This document shows positions 38,801 to 45,987 of a DNA stretch of 58,747 bases, piece by piece. The notes beneath the pieces were generated by a model. That model made no database searches and was not told the origin of the DNA. It saw only the letters and a list, made by a program, of their open reading frames with translations. The stretch comes from Pedobacter sp. ASV28 (GTDB taxonomy: Bacteria; Bacteroidota; Bacteroidia; Sphingobacteriales; Sphingobacteriaceae), in assembly GCF_016428855.1 (NCBI RefSeq), contig NZ_JAELTN010000032.1:1-58747 (forward strand). Direction: 5' to 3'. The number at the start of each line of letters is the position of its first letter. Position 1 is the stretch's first letter. The position numbers and the translations under genes are program-made.

Positions 38801-39253
38801 CGTACGGTTGCCCGTAAAACGACAATTCTTTATGGTGATGCCAGTACTACCCGAATAGGTACTTACTGAAATTGTAGGCACTCCACCAGAAACACCTGGA
38901 ACAGGACGAGTAATGGTTACATTACTTAAGGCACTACCACTTTGTAAAGCAATGCTATTGCTTGTTACGTTAATAATTGTCTGGCCCGCACCTTCACCAA
39001 CAACACGAACATTTTGCGGTATGGCCACACTTCCCGTAATAAAAGTACCGGCGCTTAATTTAATATAGGGCACCGTTTCTGAGCCAACAGCAGCTACTGC
39101 TGCGGCAAGCGTAGCTTTAGCATTTGCAGGTGATTTCCCGTCATTTCCATCATTTCCCGAAGGGGAAAGATAAATCTGCGCACTTCCTCCCAAAGCGTAC
39201 AGAAATAAAAACGCAGTTAAAAACACGTGTTTTTTAAGTAATTTTTTTTTCAT
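32879..39253 (-). CDS. Giant T9SS-secreted right-handed beta-helix protein
   Basis: A 2124-residue exported protein. After a signal peptide (FLTAFLFLYALGGSAQ) it has at least four pectate-lyase-like beta-helix modules. Each opens with a similar block: ATLAAAVAAV...SAGTF; FIQDAINYSNAGATLSVTAGTF (~residue 325); YATIQLAINAATAGDEIKV (~795); FATIQAAIEDV (~1220). Asn-ladder repeats such as ITNNEFEDNRTG and IKNNTLTPF are abundant. Linkers resembling KIIDKDDNP recur near 775, 1195 and 1660. A C-terminal ~180-residue part ends in a T9SS sorting domain (ITAYPNPTTSKLFVNVGN). No catalytic residues for a polysaccharide lyase could be identified; it may be an adhesin or glycan-binding/degrading protein. 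Confidence 0.88.
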   Translation of the reverse strand: MKKKLLKKHVFLTAFLFLYALGGSAQIYLSPSGNDGNDGKSPANAKATLAAAVAAVGSETVPYIKLSAGTFITGSVAIPQNVRVVGEGAGQTIINVTSNSIALQSGSALSNVTITRPVPGVSGGVPTISVSTYSGSTGITIKNCRFTGNRTAIYLQGSNHIITNNEFEDNRTGLLVDPSGSPSVTGLVLERNRFYNNRSFGVIFLGGADGNTDANAVTARIGYNDFIGNLAGGIELNVQNAATAVTLVRNYFDETNNAILASRTNGGFTVNDHDQSLPNFTDNNPTADYPNAVSGSATNKITLSGSLNAASANGFSFENSLISSTSPAFAGYIFIQDAINYSNAGATLSVTAGTFNELVVVNKALTIDGLDYTKTKVTYASTVGVGVTPTLFKVTASNVVIKNIRFNVDLAIVHSAILTSGLISNILIKNNDIVATRTASTGPAYGLRNAIALNPNITIAGATHINNPNNGPANYTLEDNKLSGTTAGENGVADAFFRAGMQVDRIDGYSIQNNTFNASVNHDVVARFLVGGDASIKGNTFKGGGLEVSSSTNTAGKLTIDNNIFDGGYSKQAPWAMLRLRINNAHREVIVSNNNFIDQKLAASVEDFRDVTFENNTFTPSVNGFRLLNFNTKAATTGPSFPLQQIGAKLYGNTFNGLVGATTGNAITFANFDQDGNNNYLNGTYEIGAVGKPNIFNDHIPTFITINNSNGVLTSNAGFKSAYEEYSDNYYVSTTGYWTKDIRADENKFFIDGQLREPFSLSTVQKTALDGKIMDKKDDPSIAEVQYYFPVSNVTSGVEYATIQLAINAATAGDEIKVTEGTYAEKIIINKRLTIKGPNVGMAGTGTRIAEAKIVPDAVDLSGASANLVLFAAGSDGSVFDGFEVNGNNPALTSGVVAKGEDIDAPFGLGIEDAGNITIQNNIVKNYTSTETSPFPWAYGIHSSPNDATVYSGIVIKNNYVGNIQTAAVAAFVGILIEQNSYAQVSYNKVEDVRTGIQLGNAYRANPAAATFEASIDNNIIIASRGVYYNLLYQDASPWYVRNNTISSATLNGAAATFTGIRIESLQGSYSGYITDNTIDGEYANRIAENASFDGTGIWFNNEINTTGMLLLKDNHIANVNNGIVYSASGTSQLTNKVRFVGGNIENVQNNYVRYIIPSGTPTFADINLPTTKLDGKTGDQYTPTELLNIFTSKIIDKDDNPAYGKVNLLFNVVNITQGTAFATIQAAIEDVLTQNADIIDVKEGTYTLTTGVQINKGITLQGNSNNLLAKPIINGVGNVTNKSLIEIDAPNVTIKNFEFQIAQDGNALNGITSLTTDNFDNLTIADNIFKGTKVQSGTGFVWTSHAIKLGRGSIGVVLPNNLVNVVRNQITYANPAAPEFFGRGIYAFNTYGKIGGAGADKNTIVAVYALQGGEIGGGTGKDFEFSYNDVPLGLVSVVGAEVGNHKISNNNIGYGIANMTQANAAVRSLEVKGSRTANANIEVSNNTITKYANIGIFIQRSNNVTIKNNTLTPFVDVTNTAFRSIVFSSKEGTSGAQSAATSVKLSISGNTFNGTGGTGIAFLNDNASSSVRPLTDAKIGGLNADKNTFVSTLGSYIVLDATPSGTTTGLAMLYDVAQTVTNTTNILPFNGDIDAAYNVFGSIDTETETNFDNLVAVKAKIIDGVDNGLTGYVNIQPNKAFIATLADLPNALATVPDNFTLLLKNNAAVYANLGNATVTKAHTFSIDQYTTGEITFANLTLNALSKEVTFNQVANVTGNFVVTEGKVNATTGLILDGSKTIAFNFNKPANFVNGKVKLLNVNVGNNISMFVGKGNVSTAVGLLEVVGATSDFEIEYFPMAHPNTTSFDPAVLGLIHNKEHWSINRLSGTAQAKVGLATFDFLNSGFTSFAPANATVARFDLGGGTWVDVGNTFNAVNLNVGSIASGLNADFGVFTFAKTPLVVLPVSLVSFTVESTTGGALAKWNTSAERNSAKFELEKSDDGKNFHKIGEREGKGTTFSVSNYQFLDAGFKTSAYYRLTQLDGDGKKTVYEQLIRFVKGLDAGLTITAYPNPTTSKLFVNVGNVSNEKVKLSLVDVSGRVRQTLNASAFGLIEFDISHVNPGVYTLQILKDSGNVSKKIVKQ

Positions 39254-39986
39254 ATTTTTTTAATTTTATTTATTCTTATAATAGTTGTAAGCCGTTTTTG
39301 TGATGTGCAACAGGCCATCCCATTTGTGAGCTCTCTGCCTCCCAATCTTTTCATAACATAGACGCAAATTCATATTGTCCTATAACTATAGAACAGACTA
39401 CAAACAAGTTAGGAAACCATTATTAAAGGATAGTTTTCAGCCTTATTTTCACTTCACATCGTGATTTTGTTTAGGCTTAAATTCAATCACATCGGTAAAA
39501 TCATGTACTATCCCGTACTAAGGCGATACAAGCAATAAGTATGCTGAGGGCGTGTGATCGATTTAGCAAATGCTAAATCAAGAAATGATATAGGTAATGC
39601 TTTTAGTAGATTTTTTTTCATAAAATTTGGCTTTGGTTTAAAAAGAACTAATCATCTAATAAAGAGCATGTTAAAATTTAAAAATAATGATAATATTTTG
39701 TTGGTATGATATTAAAAAATTCAGGCGATCTAATATCTCAATTAGTATTCATTTAAAAATAATTAGTTGATGAGCATAGCCTTTTAATCTATAAAAACCA
39801 TAAGGCAAATGCTAGATCTTCCAAATCACTATCAAAGATAGCCGATTAGCCAGATCAAAAAATACCCATTTAATGGTATTTAATCTATGGAAGAAGTAGT
39901 TTCATCTAAACAACATGCATTTCAGCGGGCTGTACCTCTATTCGATCTAAACACTTATCTTTGTAGAAATAACTACTTATAACAAC
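39254..39986. other. Long intergenic region between divergent genes
   Basis: 733 bp without a convincing gene. It holds a 20-bp palindrome, GATTTAGCAAATGCTAAATC (39560-39579), and the -7 element of pruA. A short minus-strand stretch (39449-39518) reads YGIVHDFTDVIEFKPKQNHD and stops, which might be a gene remnant, but no family is recognised. Confidence 0.5.
39956..39963 (+). promoter_or_regulatory. -7 element (TATCTTTG) upstream of pruA
   Basis: An exact TAnnTTTG 23 nt before the pruA ATG. No -33 TTG at proper spacing. Confidence 0.45.
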
Positions 39987-41621
39987 ATGCTTAAAGGATT
40001 TTTTAATGTTCCTGTACCTGTAAATGAGCCTATTTTAGGCTATGCACCAGGCAGCAAGGAAAGAGAATTATTAAAAGCGGCATTGGCAGAAAGCAGATCG
40101 AAAGTGATCGACATTCCAATGTATATAGGCAATAAAGAAGTATTTACCGAAGAAAAAGGTAAAATAACGCCTCCGCACGACCATCAACACTTGCTTGCCA
40201 CTTACAGCAAAGGAAGCAAGAGTCATGTTCAACAGGCCATAGATGCTGCCTTGGCAGCAAAAGCCGACTGGGAAAATTTAGCTTGGGAGCATAGGGCCGC
40301 CGTCTTCTTAAAAGCGGCGGATCTAATTGCCGGCCCCTATCGCTATAAACTGAATGCAGCGACTATGTTGGGCCAAAGTAAAAATGCATTTCAGGCAGAA
40401 ATCGACTCCGCATGTGAGCTGATCGATTTCCTACGTTTCAACGTCAGTTATATGACCGAAATTTACAAGCAACAGCCTCCAGTTTCGCCACGTGGAAGTT
40501 GGAATAGGGTAGAACAACGGCCACTAGAAGGTTTTGTCTTTGCTTTAACCCCATTCAACTTTACCGCTATTGCTGGAAATTTACCTTCATGCGTAGCTAT
40601 GATGGGAAATGTGGTGGTATGGAAACCTGCCAATACACAAATCTATGCGGCAAATGTGATTATGGAAGTGTTTCGTGAAGCGGGATTACCTGACGGCGTA
40701 ATCAATCTGATTTATGCCTCTGGACCTGATGCTGGAGATGTTATTTTCGCTCATCCAGATTTTGCAGGCATACACTTTACAGGCTCTACAGGCGTTTTTC
40801 AGGACATATGGAAAACTATCGGCAATAATATCCATAAGTACAAAACTTACCCTCGCATAGTTGGAGAAACAGGTGGAAAGGATTTCATCCTTATCCATGG
40901 CTCTGCTAATGAAGAAGTGTCTAGCACAGCCATTTTACGTGGTGCATTCGAATATCAAGGACAAAAATGCTCAGCAGCTTCTAGGGTATATGTTGCGAAA
41001 AGTACATGGCCTAAAATAAAAGAGTTGCTGTTGAGAGATCTGGCCACCCTAAAAATGGGGCCTACCGAAGATTTCAGCAACTTTATTAACGCTGTAATAG
41101 ATGAAAAGTCTTTCAATAATCTAGCTAAATATATAGATGCCGCCAAAAAGGATAAGGGGGTTGAAATCATAGCTGGTGGAAATTATGACAAAAGCAAGGG
41201 TTATTTCATCGAACCTACCGTGTTGGTGGTTGACGACCCTAAATACACCACTATGTGCGAAGAATTATTCGGTCCAGTTTTAACCGTTTTTGTCTATGAA
41301 GACAAGGACTTCGACAAAACCTTAGATATTATCGATACTACTTCAATCTATGCACTTACTGGCGCAGTAATTGGTCAAGATCGTTATGCCTTAGAAAAAG
41401 CCACGCATCGTTTACGCAATGCTGCCGGAAACTTCTACATCAATGACAAATGTACCGGTGCGGTAGTTGGCCAACAACCTTTTGGTGGTGCCAGAGGTAG
41501 TGGAACCAATGACAAAGCTGGTTCAATGATCAATCTCTTGCGCTGGGTCTCTCCTCGTACCATCAAGGAAACCTTTGATCCTCCAAAAGACTACAGCTAT
41601 CCATTTTTGGCAGAAGACTAA
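39987..41621 (+). CDS. pruA: L-glutamate gamma-semialdehyde (1-pyrroline-5-carboxylate) dehydrogenase
   Basis: A 544-residue aldehyde-dehydrogenase-family enzyme that oxidises glutamate semialdehyde to glutamate with NAD, the second step of proline breakdown. Its length and the stand-alone form match the eukaryotic-like P5CDH group used by Bacteroidota. Motifs: FALTPFNFTAIAGNLP, HFTGSTGVF, VGETGGKDF and the catalytic Cys328 in QKCSAASR. C-terminal GQQPFGGARGSGTNDKAGS is typical of this class. The proline dehydrogenase partner is not adjacent. A perfect terminator follows. Confidence 0.97.
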   Translation: MLKGFFNVPVPVNEPILGYAPGSKERELLKAALAESRSKVIDIPMYIGNKEVFTEEKGKITPPHDHQHLLATYSKGSKSHVQQAIDAALAAKADWENLAWEHRAAVFLKAADLIAGPYRYKLNAATMLGQSKNAFQAEIDSACELIDFLRFNVSYMTEIYKQQPPVSPRGSWNRVEQRPLEGFVFALTPFNFTAIAGNLPSCVAMMGNVVVWKPANTQIYAANVIMEVFREAGLPDGVINLIYASGPDAGDVIFAHPDFAGIHFTGSTGVFQDIWKTIGNNIHKYKTYPRIVGETGGKDFILIHGSANEEVSSTAILRGAFEYQGQKCSAASRVYVAKSTWPKIKELLLRDLATLKMGPTEDFSNFINAVIDEKSFNNLAKYIDAAKKDKGVEIIAGGNYDKSKGYFIEPTVLVVDDPKYTTMCEELFGPVLTVFVYEDKDFDKTLDIIDTTSIYALTGAVIGQDRYALEKATHRLRNAAGNFYINDKCTGAVVGQQPFGGARGSGTNDKAGSMINLLRWVSPRTIKETFDPPKDYSYPFLAED

Positions 41622-41630
41622 TTCCCATAT

Positions 41631-41665
41631 AACAAATAAGGTACCCAAAAGGTACCTTATTTGTT
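41631..41665. terminator. Bidirectional terminator between pruA and the carbonic anhydrase gene
   Basis: A perfect 15-bp stem, AACAAATAAGGTACC (41631-41645) with GGTACCTTATTTGTT (41651-41665), loop CAAAA. AT-rich outer stem arms serve both directions. Confidence 0.8.
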
Positions 41666-41721
41666 TCTATCGGTATATAAAGAGAGGATGCCCAAACGCA
41701 TGGCACCCTCCAACCTTACAA

Positions 41722-42375
41722 CTATTTTGCATCCATTTTAAATACTGGAGACACATCTTCAGCGCTTGATGCACTTGTTTTCAAATCCGTGATCAATCCT
41801 GTTTTTAAACTATAGACCCAAGCATGTACAGATAACTCCTGTCCATTCGACCAAGCATTTTGTATAATAGAAGTGCTCATCACATTCTTAGCTCCGTGAA
41901 TAGCATTCAATTCTACCATTCTATCTGATTTTTGCTGAGGATCTTCAATGGAGATAATTTCTTTCTCATTTGCATAGTAAACATCTTTGATATTTCTTAA
42001 CCAATTATCAATTAAGCCTACTTGTTTATTACCTAATGCTGCATTTACCCCTCCACAGCCATAATGACCACATACAATAACATGCTTAACTTTTAACACG
42101 TTTACTGAATAATCCAACACGCTAAGCAAATTCATATCAGTATGCGTAACTACATTGGCAATATTCCTATGCACAAAAATATCTCCAGGCATGGTATTGG
42201 TAATTTGATTGGCAGGAACCCTACTGTCTGAACAGCCGATCCAAAGCACTGGCGGACTTTGTCCGGCAGATAACTTTTCAAAGTAATCCTTATCCAATTT
42301 AAGGGTTTCTTCTACCCAAATCTTATTTCCTTCTAATAAACTCTCGTATATTGATTTATCTTGATTTACTGACAT
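41722..42375 (-). CDS. can: Beta-class carbonic anhydrase
   Basis: A 217-residue zinc enzyme interconverting CO2 and bicarbonate. Ligands are visible: Cys48 and Asp50 in WIGCSDSR, His104 and Cys107 in HYGCGG. Full length. Eleven nucleotides separate it from the stop of the SulP transporter upstream, so transport and interconversion of bicarbonate are probably coupled. Confidence 0.96.
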   Translation of the reverse strand: MSVNQDKSIYESLLEGNKIWVEETLKLDKDYFEKLSAGQSPPVLWIGCSDSRVPANQITNTMPGDIFVHRNIANVVTHTDMNLLSVLDYSVNVLKVKHVIVCGHYGCGGVNAALGNKQVGLIDNWLRNIKDVYYANEKEIISIEDPQQKSDRMVELNAIHGAKNVMSTSIIQNAWSNGQELSVHAWVYSLKTGLITDLKTSASSAEDVSPVFKMDAK

Positions 42376-42386
42376 TTCTAAATATT

Positions 42387-43985
42387 TTAAATTTTTTCTA
42401 CAATTTTTGTGTTAATTTTTGGAACAATATAACTCTTCTTTATATTTTCTAAAGTTACGATAATCCCCTTAGTATAAGCATTATGCTTGTAATTAAATAT
42501 GGTTTCCAATACATCTGGATCTATATATCTCGAATTGGATCCGTCGATAATTACATTGGTCTCATTTGGTATTCCCGATAAAAGTACTTGAATGGAAGCC
42601 TTATTCAAAAATGAAACTTCTTCGGCCAATTTAATTCTGATGTTCTTTTTGTTACCTTCCTCCTGTACCTTATAAAAGAACGGATTACGCATATTGGTTC
42701 TCAACAAATAGAAAATGGAAACGGCCATACCTATTCCCACCCCTTTAAGGAGGTCAATACCCACTACCCCTACAATAGTCACTACGAAAGGGATGAATTG
42801 ATCCCAACCTTTATGGTACATATGTTTGAAAAGCGATATTCTGGTCAGCTTATAACCAGTTACCAATAAAATGGCCGCTAAACATGAAAGTGGGATCATG
42901 TTAATAATTGCCGGAATAAACAATAAAGACAACAATAACAAAGAGCCATGGAATATGGCAGACATTTTGGTACGCCCTCCCGAATTAACATTCGCAGAAC
43001 TACGAACAATCACCGAAGTCATCGGTAAACCACCCAACATACCGCTAGCAATATTACCTACACCTTGCGCTACCAATTCGCGATTGGTTGGCGATACCCT
43101 TTTCAAAGGATCAATTTTATCTATCGCTTCTATACTTAATAGCGTCTCTAAACTAGCCACCACTGCAATAGTAACGGCCACCATCAATACTTTGGAATCG
43201 AAGAGCTTAGAGAAATCGGGCATGGTAAACAATCCAAAAAATTCTGCAGCATTATTTACTACTGGTATGGTAACCATTTGGCTTTCTTTTAAGGCACTTG
43301 ATGAACCACCAAACACAATAGCGCCAATAATACCAATCGCTACAACAACTAAAGGCGCGGGCACAGAACTTAATTTTTTAAATTTTGGCCACAGCACTAA
43401 AATCAAAATAGAAACAGCACTAATGGCTATCGCTGCAATGCTAAAATGCTGAAATGCATTGCCCAAGGCAGAGAAGGTATTCTCCCCATCTTTTTGGAAA
43501 AAGCCCTCGTCGCCAAAAAAGTCGCTGTCCACACCTAAGGCATGGGGCAGCTGTTTTAAGATCAGCAATACACCAATACCAGCTAACATACCCTCTATTA
43601 CACTTGAGGGAAAATAATTACCAATAGTACCTGCTTTGATCAACCCAAGTATTAGCTGAAAAACACCAGCCAGTACTACGGCCATCAAAAATGCCTGATA
43701 ACTGCCCAAACTGGTAATTGCAGCCAGCACAATGGTAGTCAAGCCGGCAGCAGGGCCACTTACACTAAGTTGCGAACCACTTATCGAAGCCACTACTATA
43801 CCACCAATAATACCAGTAAGTAGTCCTGCAAACAAAGGGGCTCCCGAAGCCAACGCAATGCCTAAACATAGGGGCAATGCCACTAAAAAAACAACTATAC
43901 CAGCTGGCAAATCGCTTTTTAAATTCCTTTTTTGCAAATATTTATTCATTCCGAACCCAAAAGAGGACGAATTTGTTCTTTTCAT
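42387..43985 (-). CDS. SulP-family anion transporter (likely bicarbonate)
   Basis: A 532-residue inner-membrane transporter with ~12-14 membrane helices. The SulP/SLC26 signature is present (LPLCLGIALASGAPLFAGL, ISGSQLSVSGPAAGLTTIVL) and a C-terminal STAS-like domain at ~450-532 (NVIIDGSNSRYIDPDVLE). Pairing with a beta-carbonic anhydrase 11 nt downstream points to bicarbonate rather than sulfate as substrate (context inference). No TAnnTTTG was found immediately upstream; it may be transcribed from the promoter at 44435. Confidence 0.92.
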   Translation of the reverse strand: MKRTNSSSFGFGMNKYLQKRNLKSDLPAGIVVFLVALPLCLGIALASGAPLFAGLLTGIIGGIVVASISGSQLSVSGPAAGLTTIVLAAITSLGSYQAFLMAVVLAGVFQLILGLIKAGTIGNYFPSSVIEGMLAGIGVLLILKQLPHALGVDSDFFGDEGFFQKDGENTFSALGNAFQHFSIAAIAISAVSILILVLWPKFKKLSSVPAPLVVVAIGIIGAIVFGGSSSALKESQMVTIPVVNNAAEFFGLFTMPDFSKLFDSKVLMVAVTIAVVASLETLLSIEAIDKIDPLKRVSPTNRELVAQGVGNIASGMLGGLPMTSVIVRSSANVNSGGRTKMSAIFHGSLLLLSLLFIPAIINMIPLSCLAAILLVTGYKLTRISLFKHMYHKGWDQFIPFVVTIVGVVGIDLLKGVGIGMAVSIFYLLRTNMRNPFFYKVQEEGNKKNIRIKLAEEVSFLNKASIQVLLSGIPNETNVIIDGSNSRYIDPDVLETIFNYKHNAYTKGIIVTLENIKKSYIVPKINTKIVEKI

Positions 43986-44069
43986 AAAGATTAATGTTAA
44001 TTCTTAATTTTTTGCTATTTCACATAGCTTGTTTATATGATTTAAGTTTGTTAAATCAATTCTAAAGAA

Positions 44070-44408
44070 TTAAGCGCGGTTGGGAGGAGGCGTGGGGACC
44101 AGGGGATGGTATGGATCCACATATCGCCGAGAATGTTCTATAAAGCTATTTGTTACTCCGTATTCCAATTCAAGACATACATAAGTTAAATCAAATTTTT
44201 GAAGAAATAGCTTCTGCTCTGAAAATTTGACAGATGACTTACTGGAATCATCACCATGGTTTTCAGTTTCGAGTTGCATAATGACAGAATTCATAAACCT
44301 TCCATCAAAATGAGAAAAAAATACAGGTGCGCCCGAAATAATCATCTTAGCAGCAAAAATGCTGATAAATGATAAAACGAGTAACATTTTGTATTTTCTA
44401 ATCCACAT
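44070..44408 (-). CDS. Small exported protein upstream of the SulP transporter
   Basis: A 112-residue protein with an N-terminal hydrophobic segment (MLLVLSFISIFAAKMII) and a soluble, slightly acidic body. It ends YHPLVPTPPPNRA, a Pro-rich tail of a kind seen in short Bacteroidota exported proteins. No domain recognised. It has a full promoter match (44435-44466) and lies 84 nt upstream of sulP on the same strand, so it may lead the sulP-can operon. Confidence 0.65.
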   Translation of the reverse strand: MWIRKYKMLLVLSFISIFAAKMIISGAPVFFSHFDGRFMNSVIMQLETENHGDDSSKSSVKFSEQKLFLQKFDLTYVCLELEYGVTNSFIEHSRRYVDPYHPLVPTPPPNRA

Positions 44409-44434
44409 AACTAATTTTTAAAATCAGAGTTCGT

Positions 44435-44466
44435 CAAAAATAATTCCGAAAAACAACATTTTCAAA
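44435..44466 (-). promoter_or_regulatory. Full Bacteroidota promoter (TTTG-N20-TATTTTTG)
   Basis: On the minus strand TTTG (44463-44466) and TATTTTTG (44435-44442) are 20 nt apart, an exact match to the -33/-7 form, 26 nt before the ATG at 44408. Confidence 0.6.
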
Positions 44467-44597
44467 ATTTATAAGTAATAAAATTGTAATATAAAGATTT
44501 TATTAGGCCAATATCAAAATTATTAGGCATTTTCAAAATTGATTTATAAAGTACCAATTATCTAATGTCCCTTAAAACAATAAAGCAACTTCTACAA

Positions 44598-45833
44598 ATG
44601 AAAAGGTTTTTATTTTATTTTTTCACCTTGCTTCCCTTCATCTCTTTTTCCCAAAATAATAATGCACCCTCTTCTAATGACATCCATGACATTAAAATAA
44701 CGGGCTACCTGCAAACCCAATTTCAAAAGGCACAATCACCAGGCATTTACTCATGGTCTGGCGGCGATTTCAACACCAATTCAGATAGCCGATTTATAAT
44801 TAGAAGAGGAAGGCTTAAAATTGACAGGGTAGATAAATTTTCCAGTATTGTTTTTCAGTTAGATGGTACACAAGATGGTATAAGGCTAATGGATGCCTTT
44901 ATTCAGTTCCACGATTCGACCTTTACCTCTTTCAAACTTACAGCAGGATTGTTCAATAGACCATTTGGTTATTCCATAGTTTACTCATCAGGGTATAGAG
45001 ATTTTCCTGAAAGAGCCAGGGTTTTTCAGACCCTAATGCCAAGAGAGCGCGACATAGGTGCCATGCTCAGTTTTCAGCCTAAAAAAACTGCTCGCTTCTT
45101 AACTGCAGACCTCGCTATAGTGAATGGAAGTGGGCTAAGTGCCAGAGATTATGATTCGAGAAAGGATATCATTGGCAATTTAGGCTTCAAGTTTGATAGT
45201 CTGGTGAACAAGAAGTTGCATTTGGGCTTTGGTGGTTCTATCTATAAAGGTACGGTAAGAAGTAATACCAATACTTATTTTAAACCCACAAACAATGGGT
45301 TCATTGGCATTACCGACGCGAATAACGAAAATCGCAATTTTAAAAGAGACTATTACGGTGCCAATCTACAGTTAGCCTACGACAATAATTTCGGGAATAC
45401 CACTTTTAAAACCGAATATATTCAGGGCAAGCAACCTGGTGTTGCAGCTTCTTCTAGCATATCGGGTTTTGCGGCCAGTCAAAGCTTTGCTATACAACCT
45501 AGCGGAAACTTATATCTTAGAAACTTTAATGGTTATTTCTTTTGGTTTACCCAGCAGATTTCGCACACAAAATTGACCGCTATTATAGGTTATGATGTTT
45601 ACGACCCAAATACAGATATCGAAGAAAAAGAAATTGGTCGCCCAGGCAATAACACCACTGCAGGCGATATTAAGTTCAGTACATTGGGTTATGGTCTTAC
45701 CTATGCTTTGAACAACCGACTAAAACTGACCATCTATAATGAGCACGTACATAATGACGCTACACTTTTAACTGATTATCAAGGCGATGTTAAAGACAAT
45801 GTTTTTACTACACGCTTACAATATAGATGGTAG
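44598..45833 (+). CDS. Phosphate-selective-type porin (OprO/OprP-like)
   Basis: A 411-residue outer-membrane barrel with a signal peptide (MKRFLFYFFTLLPFISFSQ). Landmarks are ITGYLQTQFQKA, FIIRRGRLKIDRVDKFSSIVFQLD and LTAGLFNRPFGYSIVYSSGYRDFPERA, the usual start of this family, and a last strand ending LQYRW. The frame also has an ATG at 44565, but the signal peptide starts at 44598. It would admit phosphate or another anion. It is divergent from the SulP cluster and may cooperate in anion uptake. Confidence 0.85.
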   Translation: MKRFLFYFFTLLPFISFSQNNNAPSSNDIHDIKITGYLQTQFQKAQSPGIYSWSGGDFNTNSDSRFIIRRGRLKIDRVDKFSSIVFQLDGTQDGIRLMDAFIQFHDSTFTSFKLTAGLFNRPFGYSIVYSSGYRDFPERARVFQTLMPRERDIGAMLSFQPKKTARFLTADLAIVNGSGLSARDYDSRKDIIGNLGFKFDSLVNKKLHLGFGGSIYKGTVRSNTNTYFKPTNNGFIGITDANNENRNFKRDYYGANLQLAYDNNFGNTTFKTEYIQGKQPGVAASSSISGFAASQSFAIQPSGNLYLRNFNGYFFWFTQQISHTKLTAIIGYDVYDPNTDIEEKEIGRPGNNTTAGDIKFSTLGYGLTYALNNRLKLTIYNEHVHNDATLLTDYQGDVKDNVFTTRLQYRW

Positions 45834-45987
45834 AGAACATGAGGAGTCGACACTTATCATTAAAAAAATTAATTTAGCTACTATGGTTCATCCCTATACT
45901 TGAAACCTTATGGAAACCATTGTAATATTTTTCGTTATCAAATCTTTTAGAAAAGCCATTTAGTATATTGGCATGAAAATAGGCGGT

